Source: MGBC113645 sp036308445 (GTDB lineage: Bacteria > Bacillota_I > Bacilli_A > Erysipelotrichales > Coprobacillaceae). From it: DNA of 16,675 bases. This document shows, in pieces, positions 7,350-14,423 of this stretch. The notes under the pieces are model-generated. The model did no database searches and was not told the DNA's origin. It saw only the letters and a program-made list of their open reading frames with translations. The translations under genes and the position numbers were made by a program. The stretch lies in contig JAXJVS010000020.1 in the NCBI GenBank assembly GCA_036308445.1, positions 1 through 16,675 of the forward strand. Reading direction: 5' to 3'. Positions within the stretch are counted from its first letter, which is position 1, and each line of letters starts with the position of its first letter.

Positions 7350-7360
7350 TCACTACCTTT

Positions 7361-7399
7361 CTCAAAAATAAAACAGAGATACCTAAATACGGTATCTCC
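7361..7399 (-). terminator. Riboswitch-controlled intrinsic terminator
   Basis: On the minus strand GAGATACC (7391-7398) pairs perfectly with GGTATCTC (7376-7383) around a seven-base loop, followed by TGTTTTATTTTTGAG. It stands directly after the TPP aptamer, in the position expected for an expression platform that stops transcription when TPP is bound. Confidence 0.88.
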
Positions 7400-7410
7400 G
7401 AAAAAATCAA

Positions 7411-7502
7411 TATGACTTCCTACGACGGCATTATCCGTATCAGGTTAAAGGGTCGAAGTTAATGACTTCCTCTCAGCCTGCAAATACAAGCTCCCCTGTT
7501 TA
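7411..7502 (-). promoter_or_regulatory. TPP riboswitch (THI element)
   Basis: On the minus strand the aptamer carries all core elements in order: GGGGAGC, a P3 hairpin, the pyrimidine-sensing GCTGAGAG, a short optional hairpin (GAAGT/ACTTC), GACCC closing P2, AACCTGA, and the pyrophosphate-sensing GGATAATGCCGTCGTAGGAAG. This matches the consensus of the thi-box closely. It binds thiamine pyrophosphate and here most likely controls the terminator at 7361-7399, and through it thiM, thiE, the HAD gene, thiD and probably the nitroreductase gene. Confidence 0.96.
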
Positions 7503-7514
7503 TACTATACATAA

Positions 7515-7543
7515 AGTGTAACACTCAAATTTTCATTTGTCAA
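7515..7543 (-). promoter_or_regulatory. Sigma-A promoter of the thi operon
   Basis: The minus strand has a consensus -35 TTGACA (7538-7543), a 17-base spacer and a -10 TACACT (7515-7520, four of six). The start would fall near 7508, just before the TPP aptamer. It begins ten bases after the rpn stop codon. No terminator lies between rpn and this promoter. Confidence 0.75.
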
Positions 7544-7552
7544 TTTACATCT

Positions 7553-8599
7553 TTAATGAATAATATTTAATATATCTTGTTCTTTCTCTATATAAAATAA
7601 GTTTTCAGTTAATAAATCAATTTTCTCTATTGAACAGCTTTCTATATCAATCTGTAACTCAGGTGATAATCCCCCTAATTTTTGGTTAAGCAAAGACAAA
7701 ATAACAGATATTTTTCCTTGAAAAATTCCTTGAGAAATTCCTTGTGCCATTCCACGTTCCATTCCTTGTCGTAATCCACGTTGTAAACCTTTTTGTAAAC
7801 CTTTTTCATTTGCTTCCTTGGTTACTCTTTCTACAAATATATCCCACGATCTACACATATCTATCTCCTCGCTTTCTTCTTCTCTTATAACATTGACTAA
7901 TCCTTTCATTCCAGTTATTGTAGCAATAAGAATTGCTACTTCTCTAGAAACTCTCATTTCTCTTATTTTTTCAATATCACCTTTTACCTCGTATACTTTC
8001 ACTATTCCATCAAACAAATCTCGATTGTCCTTATTTTTGAATAATGATGTATCTATCTTTTTAATATCAACTACTCTTGTATACCAATCATTAACCAAAT
8101 GTTCCCATTCAATAGGTAATTCTTTCATTAAGCCACTTATATAATGATTTTCCTCCCATTCATCCTCACCATAATATATAACTGGTGTTACCACAGGAAC
8201 TAATTTAAATTCTTTAATTTCAAGTCCTTCTTTTCTTCTTTTCCTACATTCCCTTTGATAGGACCTATACTGACGATTATAGTTAAATGCAGTATATAAG
8301 AATTCTCTTAAAGCTATTAATACATCTACATTTTGCTGGTTTTCTATTCCTATAAGGATATAATATGCCTGTGCTGTTAATCTAACGAATATATCTCTAT
8401 GAGAATAAAAACTATAGATACTATTTCCCTCATCAAATATAGTTGTCTCTTCATTAGTCTCGGTAAATAATTCCTCTGCCTCTACTATCTTTCTACCTGC
8501 AAAGCAAACAGCATTAATAAGATCCGCGAATCTCTCTGTATCCTGATAAAAATCTTTTAAGGTGGGATCGGGTTTAGTTTCTAATCTGTTGATTGTCAT
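7553..8599 (-). CDS. Rpn-family recombination-promoting nuclease / putative transposase
   Basis: A 348-residue protein of the Rpn (PD-(D/E)xK nuclease, older name transposase_31) family. These DNA endonucleases can promote RecA-independent recombination in E. coli. The nuclease core is suggested by DLINAVCFAGRK near residue 26, HRDIFVRL and GIENQQNVDVLIALRE (residues 84-99), where Glu-x-Gln fits the PD-(D/E)xK active-site strand. VTPVIYYGEDEW (137-148) is a frequent family motif. Residues 267-295 form a run with Gly every fourth position, as in many Rpn proteins. The natural role (defence, mobility or recombination) is unresolved. GGAGG precedes the ATG. The upstream promoter region carries a sequence complementary to this ribosome binding site. 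Confidence 0.88.
   Translation of the reverse strand: MTINRLETKPDPTLKDFYQDTERFADLINAVCFAGRKIVEAEELFTETNEETTIFDEGNSIYSFYSHRDIFVRLTAQAYYILIGIENQQNVDVLIALREFLYTAFNYNRQYRSYQRECRKRRKEGLEIKEFKLVPVVTPVIYYGEDEWEENHYISGLMKELPIEWEHLVNDWYTRVVDIKKIDTSLFKNKDNRDLFDGIVKVYEVKGDIEKIREMRVSREVAILIATITGMKGLVNVIREEESEEIDMCRSWDIFVERVTKEANEKGLQKGLQRGLRQGMERGMAQGISQGIFQGKISVILSLLNQKLGGLSPELQIDIESCSIEKIDLLTENLFYIEKEQDILNIIH
7715..7801 (-). repeat. Degenerate 12-base repeats coding the Rpn glycine tetrads
   Basis: Codons 267-295 of the rpn gene encode eight glycines spaced exactly four residues apart (pattern G-L/M/I-x-Q/R), producing about seven imperfect 12-base units. Such tracts are common in Rpn proteins and are prone to gain or loss of units. 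Confidence 0.8.
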
Positions 8600-8607
8600 A
8601 TTTTTAC

Positions 8608-8663
8608 TACCTCCTTTTTATAGTTAAGATGTTCATTATCATTTATTTGGAGGTATATTTAAA
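8608..8663 (-). promoter_or_regulatory. rpn promoter with embedded anti-Shine-Dalgarno
   Basis: On the minus strand a weak promoter TTTAAA (8658-8663), 17-base spacer and GATAAT (8635-8640) would start RNA near 8628. The spacer contains TACCTCC (8649-8655), perfectly complementary over seven bases to GGAGGTA at the rpn ribosome binding site (8608-8614). A transcript from this promoter would lack the complement, while an RNA entering from upstream would contain it. The promoter is called by eye only. Confidence 0.4.
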
Positions 8664-8718
8664 ACAAAAGGAAATAGACAATTCACATACAGATGTAATA
8701 CACCAATCATCTATTTCC
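8661..8718 (-). terminator. Intrinsic terminator of the LytTR unit
   Basis: On the minus strand GGAAATAGATGATT (8705-8718) pairs with AATTGTCTATTTCC (8670-8683): 14 pairs, two of them G-T. The loop holds a smaller ACAT/ATGT hairpin, and TTTTGTTTT follows. It ends the three-gene unit above and shields rpn from read-through. Confidence 0.8.
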
Positions 8719-8752
8719 TATATTTTCTACACTCATTATAGCACATAACGTT

Positions 8753-9121
8753 CTATAATTCACGGTTTTTTGTTTGAAACACTATTAATGATTTATACAT
8801 TTGATAGGCCTGTATTAACTCTTTAATCATTATAATATCAATATATAAAAGAACAACTAAATAATAATAAGAAAAATTACAATAAAGTATTAATCCTGAT
8901 AACAAAAGAATAACACCAATAATCAACTTAGAATATTTAATTAAATCTATTATTAAATAATGAAAAGCCTCTAAAAATAGAGTTATACATAAAGCTGTTA
9001 CAAAATAAAACAAAATAGGAACTAAACTTGAACTATTCTGTAACTCCCATGCAAATATGTATCTAGCAAAATATACATATATAAAACTAGAACACAATCT
9101 TATACTTATTCTCTCTTTCAT
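8753..9121 (-). CDS. Small four-span membrane protein, DUF3021-like
   Basis: A 122-residue hydrophobic protein with about four membrane spans (roughly residues 9-27, 34-55, 62-83 and 84-100) and a basic, polar C-terminal tail ending QTKNREL. Size, topology and position right after a LytTR regulator gene match the DUF3021 membrane proteins that commonly pair with LytTR proteins in Bacillota and are thought to inhibit or sense for them. The family call rests on topology and context, not on a diagnostic motif. It starts four bases after the LytTR stop and is followed by a strong terminator. Confidence 0.65.
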   Translation of the reverse strand: MKERISIRLCSSFIYVYFARYIFAWELQNSSSLVPILFYFVTALCITLFLEAFHYLIIDLIKYSKLIIGVILLLSGLILYCNFSYYYLVVLLYIDIIMIKELIQAYQMYKSLIVFQTKNREL

Positions 9122-9125
9122 AGTA

Positions 9126-9632
9126 TCACCTAATTCCTAATCTTTCTTTAAATGCTTTTAAGTAATTACGACTTAATATTAAAATAACTCCATTATTCAT
9201 ATGAATAGAATAACGACTATATACTTCTGGTACTATATATTTCACTTCATTGATATTAATAATAATGGACTTATTAATTCTTATAAAACCATATTTATTA
9301 AGCTTCTCTTCTAATTCATATAATTTATCTTTAGTTATATACTCATTATCTCTAGTATAAAGATATGCTTCTTTAGAAAAACCTTCGATGTAAACAATCT
9401 TATGAATTAATACTTTCTCTATCCTACCATCTCTATATCCTATTAACCATTGACCTAGACTAACCTGTTCTTTTAAATAACTTATAAGTTCATCTAAATA
9501 ATCCATTGAAAAATAATAACATAACCCTTGATAATCTAATCCTTTTTCTACAATAACTACATCTAAGAACTGATACTCTTTTAATAAACGATTTAAAGCA
9601 TACTCATGTTCTTTTCTACATATTATTTTCAT
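9126..9632 (-). CDS. LytTR-domain transcriptional regulator without receiver
   Basis: A 168-residue protein. The C-terminal half (about residues 70-165) is a LytTR DNA-binding domain, a beta-fold that reads major-groove repeats. Signatures are KIVYIEGFSKEAYLYTRDNEY, LYELEEKLNKYGFIRINKSIIININEVKYI and the ending ILSRNYLKAFKERL. The N-terminal 65 residues are a short mixed domain, not a CheY receiver: there is no acidic pocket or phospho-Asp. It overlaps the upstream membrane protein gene by four bases (ATGA), so translation is coupled. Such regulators are usually controlled by a membrane partner rather than by a histidine kinase. Confidence 0.85.
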   Translation of the reverse strand: MKIICRKEHEYALNRLLKEYQFLDVVIVEKGLDYQGLCYYFSMDYLDELISYLKEQVSLGQWLIGYRDGRIEKVLIHKIVYIEGFSKEAYLYTRDNEYITKDKLYELEEKLNKYGFIRINKSIIININEVKYIVPEVYSRYSIHMNNGVILILSRNYLKAFKERLGIR

Positions 9633-11020
9633 TGGAGTTCCTCCAATCTATATTCAAGAGTATCAACAATTTGATTATCTTTATAAATAAGAATAATTAC
9701 TTTAAAATCATCTGATATTTTTTTGACATCTATCAATTCACCTTCTCGAATAATATCACTATCAAGTTCAGTATCATATATATCTAATGTACTATATTTA
9801 ATGTCATAAGTATTAATATAATTCTTATTATAAAATTTTGCTTTTATACTAATGGTATTATCAAATTGTGATAAATATTTATTTTTTATTCTTATAAACG
9901 GACTACTTAAAATTCGATTTTCATAAATGAAAACATTTTTAATTTCTACAGCACTATCTTCATAACCATATTCTTTTGTAACAACACTGTTTAAATGTAT
10001 TTTTTCTTCTGTAATGACATTTTCTTCATCATCATAATACTTTAATGTAAAAACAATTGCTTTATGATTATTCATTCTATCAATAAATTCTATTATATTC
10101 ATATCTGTAAAATCAGATTCCTCAAATTTCAATAACTGATAACCATCATATTGAGAAAGTGTAGTATAAAAACTATCAGTATTAATACTATAAATCATAT
10201 CACTATCATCAATAGAAATATTAAAAACTATTCTCTCTACTTCCTTGCCTATTTCTTCTTTCACATAAATATCTGGACCTTTTTTTTGAACAAAATATCC
10301 ACGATAATCTCCAAAATAATATACTTCAAAATTCTCCACTTTTATATTATCATTTTCTCCACTCATCAGAAAATGAACCGTCTTATTAGAATAATCATAT
10401 ATCATTTCTGGTAATACTGATTCATTTAACATAACCATCATTATCGAAATAAATATTATTATAATTGCAATTATTTTGTATTTTTTCTTTCTAGGTATAG
10501 GATTCTCTACTTTTATAGGTTCATCTAATCTGTAAAGATAATCGTTAATCTTATATAATTGTCTACATATACCAAAAGTTTGAATCGCAAGAATAACTAC
10601 CAATGTATTAGCAATAACTAAATGTGTTATATCAAATATATTCATAAGAATAATTAAAATATTAATAATTCCAAAGTTATATATATATCTTTTTGACTTT
10701 TCTACATATAATTCTATTTCCACATATTTTCCAAGAATATATTTAATCCCCCTCAACAAGAAATAAAGCTGTAAAAATGAAATAATACAACCGATAATTA
10801 TACTTACTTTCATAACTGGTAATAACTCTATAATCAAACATATAATAGATAATACTAAAGAATAAACCAAATTCTTGTTGTTATATCTTTTCAAAAGAAC
10901 AATTAATGCCCATATGATAATAATATAAGCAATAAATGGAGGTATTAAACTAGAATCACTAATATTTATTTTTAGACCAAACAATAACCATAAACCCAAT
11001 GCTAATAAACCACATCCCAT
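9629..11020 (-). CDS. Unknown membrane protein, seven spans plus large external domain
   Basis: A 463-residue protein of no family I recognise. Hydrophobic spans lie near residues 1-18, 26-43, 51-69, 71-90, 115-129, 134-152 and 181-198. Positive charges (KR at 44-45, basic 90-111, RKKK 177-180) fall on alternate loops. This predicts an internal N-terminus and an external C-terminal domain of about 265 acidic, beta-rich residues with repeated FTLKYYDDEEN-like strands. The gene overlaps the LytTR gene by four bases and heads the unit. A membrane sensor or effector working with the LytTR and DUF3021-like proteins is the simplest reading, but it is inference. AGGAGG lies before the ATG. Confidence 0.75.
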   Translation of the reverse strand: MGCGLLALGLWLLFGLKINISDSSLIPPFIAYIIIIWALIVLLKRYNNKNLVYSLVLSIICLIIELLPVMKVSIIIGCIISFLQLYFLLRGIKYILGKYVEIELYVEKSKRYIYNFGIINILIILMNIFDITHLVIANTLVVILAIQTFGICRQLYKINDYLYRLDEPIKVENPIPRKKKYKIIAIIIIFISIMMVMLNESVLPEMIYDYSNKTVHFLMSGENDNIKVENFEVYYFGDYRGYFVQKKGPDIYVKEEIGKEVERIVFNISIDDSDMIYSINTDSFYTTLSQYDGYQLLKFEESDFTDMNIIEFIDRMNNHKAIVFTLKYYDDEENVITEEKIHLNSVVTKEYGYEDSAVEIKNVFIYENRILSSPFIRIKNKYLSQFDNTISIKAKFYNKNYINTYDIKYSTLDIYDTELDSDIIREGELIDVKKISDDFKVIILIYKDNQIVDTLEYRLEELQ

Positions 11021-11105
11021 AGCTTTTACCTCCTAACTTTATTATATAGAATAAACATATAAAAATCATAGAATAGAGATTAAGTTGCATTATTTTTATC
11101 TAACA

Positions 11106-11132
11106 AACAAAAAAACGGGAATTACTTCCCGT
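11106..11132 (-). terminator. Intrinsic terminator of the ROK kinase gene
   Basis: On the minus strand ACGGGAA (11126-11132) pairs with TTCCCGT (11115-11121) around a four-base loop, followed by TTTTTTGTTTG. It overlaps the stop codon of the ROK gene. Confidence 0.88.
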
Positions 11133-12018
11133 ATGTTTGTAGATGTTGATATAATGCACCAATAAGATTAGCATCATTTCTAAAATAACATGGTACTAAT
11201 TGTGGTTTATAGATTTCAAAACCAATACTATCAAAAATCATATCCAAATTCTTTTGAATCAATTCAATCAATAATGGTTGAGCACTTATTCCTCCACCAA
11301 TAGCTACTTTCTCACAATCAAAAATAGCATGAATGTTAAATATCTGTGTAGCCACTTCTAAGGCAAACTGATTAATAGCTTCTATTACTTTTTCATCACC
11401 ACTATTAGCCATTTCAAATATTTCAATACCAGTATAAGTTTCTTCTGTTTCTAAATTTTCTTGGACTCTCTCTAACAACCCTTTAATTCCATTACGCGTA
11501 CACCATGCATTTTTCCAGCTTATAGAATCATGAAAATCTGTTTTAATCCAAGAAAACTCTCCTGCACTGAAATGTCTACCTGTATGAACTTTATGATCCT
11601 TAATAATACATCCACCAATTCCTGTTCCTAAAATAACAACTGCACCATCTTGAATATCTTGTAAATTTCCAAATCCTAATTCAGCATTAGCTGCACATTT
11701 AGCATCATTTCCAACAGTAATGTTAATAGGGCATCTTTCCTGCAATACATTAACAGTATCTAATTTTATTATATATTCTAATGCTCCACCAGTATAGTTA
11801 TATCCTTTTTGAGGATCAATGATACCTGGCATAGAAATGGCGATACCTACAATTTGATCTTTATATTGATCATAAATTTGTCCAATTGTTTCAATGAAGT
11901 TTTCTAATGTATCCATTGGGGTTGGTACACTAGATTTATTAAGAATAGTTAAATCATCCTGAATTAATGCATATTTAATTGCACTTCCTCCAATATCTAA
12001 TGTTAAATATGTTTTCAT
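11122..12018 (-). CDS. ROK-family sugar kinase, zinc-motif-less
   Basis: A 298-residue ROK (repressor, ORF, kinase) protein without an N-terminal HTH, so it is an enzyme rather than a repressor. Visible motifs are the ATP phosphate-1 loop LDIGGSAIKYAL (residues 7-18), the catalytic base D105 in TVGNDAKCAANAE, phosphate-2 ILGTGIGG (129-136), and HFSAGEFS (149-156) with the sugar-binding His-x4-Glu. The adenosine motif is VAIGGGIS. The usual CxCGxxGCxE zinc site is absent. Zinc-less ROK kinases include beta-glucoside kinases (BglK) as well as hexokinases, and the GH1 gene in this window makes the former tempting, but the sequence does not decide the sugar. It forms a single-gene unit. Confidence 0.88.
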   Translation of the reverse strand: MKTYLTLDIGGSAIKYALIQDDLTILNKSSVPTPMDTLENFIETIGQIYDQYKDQIVGIAISMPGIIDPQKGYNYTGGALEYIIKLDTVNVLQERCPINITVGNDAKCAANAELGFGNLQDIQDGAVVILGTGIGGCIIKDHKVHTGRHFSAGEFSWIKTDFHDSISWKNAWCTRNGIKGLLERVQENLETEETYTGIEIFEMANSGDEKVIEAINQFALEVATQIFNIHAIFDCEKVAIGGGISAQPLLIELIQKNLDMIFDSIGFEIYKPQLVPCYFRNDANLIGALYQHLQTYGK

Positions 12019-12044
12019 TTTCTTATCTCCTCTTACCTAATTTT

Positions 12045-12073
12045 ATTGTAACTATTCTTAAAATAATTGTAAA
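12045..12073 (-). promoter_or_regulatory. Promoter of the ROK kinase gene
   Basis: Minus strand: -35 TTTACA (12068-12073), 17-base spacer, -10 TACAAT (12045-12050), placed about 27 bases before the ATG with GAGGAGA as ribosome binding site. Confidence 0.6.
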
Positions 12074-12076
12074 TAT

Positions 12077-12427
12077 TTAATCTTGGATTTCTATAATATC
12101 TGTAATTAAAGATATTCTAATTATATGTCTATATTTCTTATCCTTTTTAAATGTTTCTAATATTATCCATTCATCATCAAAATCAATAATAGTAGCTTTA
12201 ATCTTCATCATACCGTTATATAAATGATCAAATGATGTTAAAAACTTATTTAAAGATATTTCACAATACTTACCTGTATATGTAGGTATTAGTTCTTTTA
12301 AAGATTTTTTGTCATTGTCCTCAATCTTTTCTTCCTTACCCTTTGCAACTAACTTATTTAACTTATCATTTATTGAAACTAACATACAGAATATTAAAAA
12401 TAATAAAAAGCTATTCATCTTCATCAC
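12077..12427 (-). CDS. Membrane-anchored protein sharing the C-terminal domain of the adjacent XRE regulator
   Basis: A 116-residue protein with an N-terminal membrane anchor (MNSFLLFLIFCMLVSIN), a charged linker (KGKEEKIEDNDKKS, residues 29-42) and a C-terminal beta-rich domain from about residue 50. That domain lines up with residues 82-148 of the XRE protein upstream. Both have GKxC, then K-I-x-A/V-x-I-I-D, an acidic D/E-E-W, a charged stretch, and I-x-L/I-x-x-I/V-x-x-x-E/F-I. The spacing of E-W and the final strands suggests a small barrel (SH3/Sm-like), but no family is recognised. It overlaps the XRE gene by 17 bases. It may hold or compete with the regulator at the membrane; this is inference. 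Confidence 0.65.
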   Translation of the reverse strand: MMKMNSFLLFLIFCMLVSINDKLNKLVAKGKEEKIEDNDKKSLKELIPTYTGKYCEISLNKFLTSFDHLYNGMMKIKATIIDFDDEWIILETFKKDKKYRHIIRISLITDIIEIQD

Positions 12428-12869
12428 CTACAATCTCAAATCCTCTAACCAGATTTATATCAATTAACTTAATAACAGTCTCTTTACCAATAAGATTATC
12501 TTTTCTTCTTGAATATTCTACTTTTAACCATTCTTCATTAACATCAATAATTTTAACTTTAGCAATCGAACAATCTAACATAAAACTCATATCACTACAA
12601 TCTAAGATACAAGTTTTACCTATCAATGATGATAATATAAAAAGAGTCTTTTGTTGACTCACTGTTACTACTTCTACTTCATTTCCTACTAAATCATCTA
12701 AAGAGACATGATATAACATAGAAAGTTCTTTTGCTTTATCAATAGAAGGAGCTCCTTGTCCACATTCCCAATTAGAAATGGTTTGTCTAGTTAGATGAAG
12801 TTTATCAGCTACTTCTTGTTGACTTAATCCTTGTTTCTTTCTTAACTGTAATAATTTTTCTTTTAACAT
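12411..12869 (-). CDS. XRE-family transcriptional regulator
   Basis: A 152-residue protein. Residues 4-60 form a Cro/CI-type helix-turn-helix: LRKKQGLSQQEVADKLHLTRQTISNWECGQGAPSI has the standard recognition helix TRQTISNWE. Residues about 82-148 form a second domain also found in the membrane protein encoded downstream. The ATG at 12867-12869 has GAGGTGA before it. It is divergent from the aldehyde dehydrogenase gene, and the shared 143-base intergenic region holds an inverted repeat, TGACAAA/TTTGTCA, overlapping its own -35 box. Autoregulation and control of the aldehyde dehydrogenase are plausible. Confidence 0.88.
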   Translation of the reverse strand: MLKEKLLQLRKKQGLSQQEVADKLHLTRQTISNWECGQGAPSIDKAKELSMLYHVSLDDLVGNEVEVVTVSQQKTLFILSSLIGKTCILDCSDMSFMLDCSIAKVKIIDVNEEWLKVEYSRRKDNLIGKETVIKLIDINLVRGFEIVGDEDE

Positions 12870-12892
12870 CTTTTATCACCTCAATTTCATTA

Positions 12893-12942
12893 TGACAAAA
12901 ACAACATAAATATACTAGCAAATCTCTTTTGAACTTTGTCAA
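12893..12942 (-). promoter_or_regulatory. XRE gene promoter and inverted repeat
   Basis: Minus strand: perfect -35 TTGACA (12937-12942), 19-base spacer and extended -10 TGCTAGTAT (-10 box 12912-12917). A seven-base inverted repeat, TGACAAA (12893-12899) and TTTGTCA (12935-12941), brackets the core promoter; one arm overlaps the -35. It is a candidate operator for the XRE protein. The spacing between arms is about 35 bases, so looping or two half-sites would be needed. Confidence 0.5.
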
Positions 12943-12983
12943 ATTTTATTTACAATATATTAATATAAAAGTAAAAAAATAAA

Positions 12984-12992
12984 TGATATAAT
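12984..12992 (+). promoter_or_regulatory. Extended -10 promoter of the aldehyde dehydrogenase gene
   Basis: TGATATAAT is a perfect extended -10 box; no good -35 is visible. RNA would start near 12999, giving a very short leader holding AGGAGG (13001-13006) and the ATG at 13013. Confidence 0.55.
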
Positions 12993-13012
12993 ATGGAGGT
13001 AGGAGGTTCGGT

Positions 13013-14383
13013 ATGAATATAAATGAAATCGTAGAAACTCAAAGACAATTTTATAAAACTAATCAAACAAAAGATATTAAATATAGAAAAGATACTTTAA
13101 AGAAAATGAGAGATTGGATAAAAATAAATGAATCACAAATTATAACAGCATTGAAAGCTGATTTAAATAAAGATGCAGTAGAAGGATATATGTGTGAAAT
13201 CGGTTTAACATTATCAGAATTAAACTATCAATTAAAACACATATCACGCTGGGCAAGAAAAAAATATGCATTAACTCCTTTAGCTCAATTTTGGGGAACA
13301 AGTTTTGAATCATATGAACCTTATGGTGTCACATTAGTTATGAGTCCTTGGAATTATCCTTTTATGTTATCATTAGAGCCAGCAATTGGAGCAATTGCTG
13401 CTGGTAACTGTGTAGTTATTAAACCTAGTGCCTATGCACCAAATGTATCACATGTTATCTATAAAATGATTAATGAAACTTGTGACCCTAAACATGTATG
13501 TGTAGTAGAAGGTGGAAGAAATGAAAATACACAATTATTAGAACAACGCTTTGATTATATTTTCTTTACTGGTAGTGTTAATGTAGGTAAATTAGTTATG
13601 GAAAAAGCTAGTCGTCATTTAACTCCAGTAACACTAGAACTTGGTGGTAAAAGTCCTTGTATAGTAGATGATCGTAAGAATTTAAAATTAGCAGCTAAAA
13701 GAGTAGCTTTTGGTAAGTTTTTAAATGCTGGTCAAACTTGTGTATGTCCTGATTATGTATTAATTAAACATGAATTAAAGAATAGTTTTATTAAATATAT
13801 AGAAGAATACATTAAAGAATTCTTTGGCGATAGACCACTTAATAATGATCAACTTGTAAAGATTATTAATAAGAAGCACTTTGATCGATTAAATGCTTTA
13901 TTAGAAAATCAAACGATTGCCTATGGTGGACATAGTGATGAAAATACATTAAAGATAGAACCAACAGTTGTTGATAATATTCAAGAAGATAATCTTTTAA
14001 TGCAGGAAGAAATATTTGGACCAATTTTGCCAGTTATGACATATGAAAATATAGATGAAGCAATTGAATATGTAAATAATCACGAAAAACCTCTAGCTTT
14101 CTATATTTTCTCTAGCAGTAAAGCTATTCAGAATAAATTATTAAATTCTTGTAGTTTTGGAGGTGGATGTATTAATGATACAATTATTCATCTTGCATCT
14201 TCTAGACTTGGATTTGGTGGTGTAGGTCATAGTGGTATGGGAGAATATCATGGTAAAAAGAGTTTTGAAACTTTTTCTCATACAAGAAGTATTGTTAAGA
14301 AAGCAACATGGATAGATTTACCTATGAGATATTATCCTTATACTAAATTCAAAGAAAAACTAATAAGAATGTTTGTAAAGTAA
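13013..14383 (+). CDS. NAD(P)-dependent aldehyde dehydrogenase, class 3-like
   Basis: A 456-residue aldehyde dehydrogenase oxidising an aldehyde to its carboxylate with NAD(P)+. Length and order match the short class 3 (fatty/coniferyl aldehyde) group. The oxyanion-hole region SPWNYPF has N114. Cofactor sites are VVIKPSAYAPN (134-144) and FFTGSVNVGK (184-193). The general base is E209 in LELGGKSPC and the nucleophile is C243 in NAGQTCVCPDY. EEIFGPILPV and GGVGHSGMGEYHGKKSFETFSH are further signatures. The C-terminal end is basic and aromatic and may touch the membrane, as in some class 3 enzymes. The substrate is unknown. It is the only plus-strand gene and is divergent from the XRE regulator. 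Confidence 0.93.
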   Translation: MNINEIVETQRQFYKTNQTKDIKYRKDTLKKMRDWIKINESQIITALKADLNKDAVEGYMCEIGLTLSELNYQLKHISRWARKKYALTPLAQFWGTSFESYEPYGVTLVMSPWNYPFMLSLEPAIGAIAAGNCVVIKPSAYAPNVSHVIYKMINETCDPKHVCVVEGGRNENTQLLEQRFDYIFFTGSVNVGKLVMEKASRHLTPVTLELGGKSPCIVDDRKNLKLAAKRVAFGKFLNAGQTCVCPDYVLIKHELKNSFIKYIEEYIKEFFGDRPLNNDQLVKIINKKHFDRLNALLENQTIAYGGHSDENTLKIEPTVVDNIQEDNLLMQEEIFGPILPVMTYENIDEAIEYVNNHEKPLAFYIFSSSKAIQNKLLNSCSFGGGCINDTIIHLASSRLGFGGVGHSGMGEYHGKKSFETFSHTRSIVKKATWIDLPMRYYPYTKFKEKLIRMFVK

Positions 14384-14390
14384 CTGATGT

Positions 14391-14422
14391 AAAAAACCAA
14401 GGTCATAAAACCTTGGTTTTTT
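14391..14422. terminator. Bidirectional intrinsic terminator
   Basis: ACCAAGGT (14396-14403) pairs with ACCTTGGT (14410-14417), with six A before and six T after, so it works in both directions. It ends both the aldehyde dehydrogenase gene (plus) and the GH1 gene (minus). Confidence 0.92.
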
Positions 14423-14423
14423 A

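Noticed and set aside
7198..7353. Second leader element as a T-box or a cobalamin riboswitch
   Set aside because: GATGAATAGTA resembles the base of a T-box stem and GGGAAGCCGTG recalls a cobalamin box. However, the T-box antiterminator signature (GGTGGNACCGCG) and the cobalamin core (GCCACTG) are both absent, and an amino-acid or B12 input does not suit thiM.
7197..7415. Plus-strand frame of 72 codons across the thiM leader
   Set aside because: It lies over the antisense of the TPP riboswitch, its terminator and the second element, has no ribosome binding site and no protein-like sequence pattern.
7818..8144. Plus-strand frame inside the rpn gene
   Set aside because: It is antisense to a clear coding gene, low in complexity (Ser/Ile/Thr-rich) and has no ribosome binding site. 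The same reasoning rejects 5961-6158, 10151-10414, 12343-12657 and 15364-15570.
11041..11046. TATAAT above the 463-residue membrane protein as its -10 box
   Set aside because: The start point would fall on the AGGAGG ribosome binding site and no -35 lies at the right distance.
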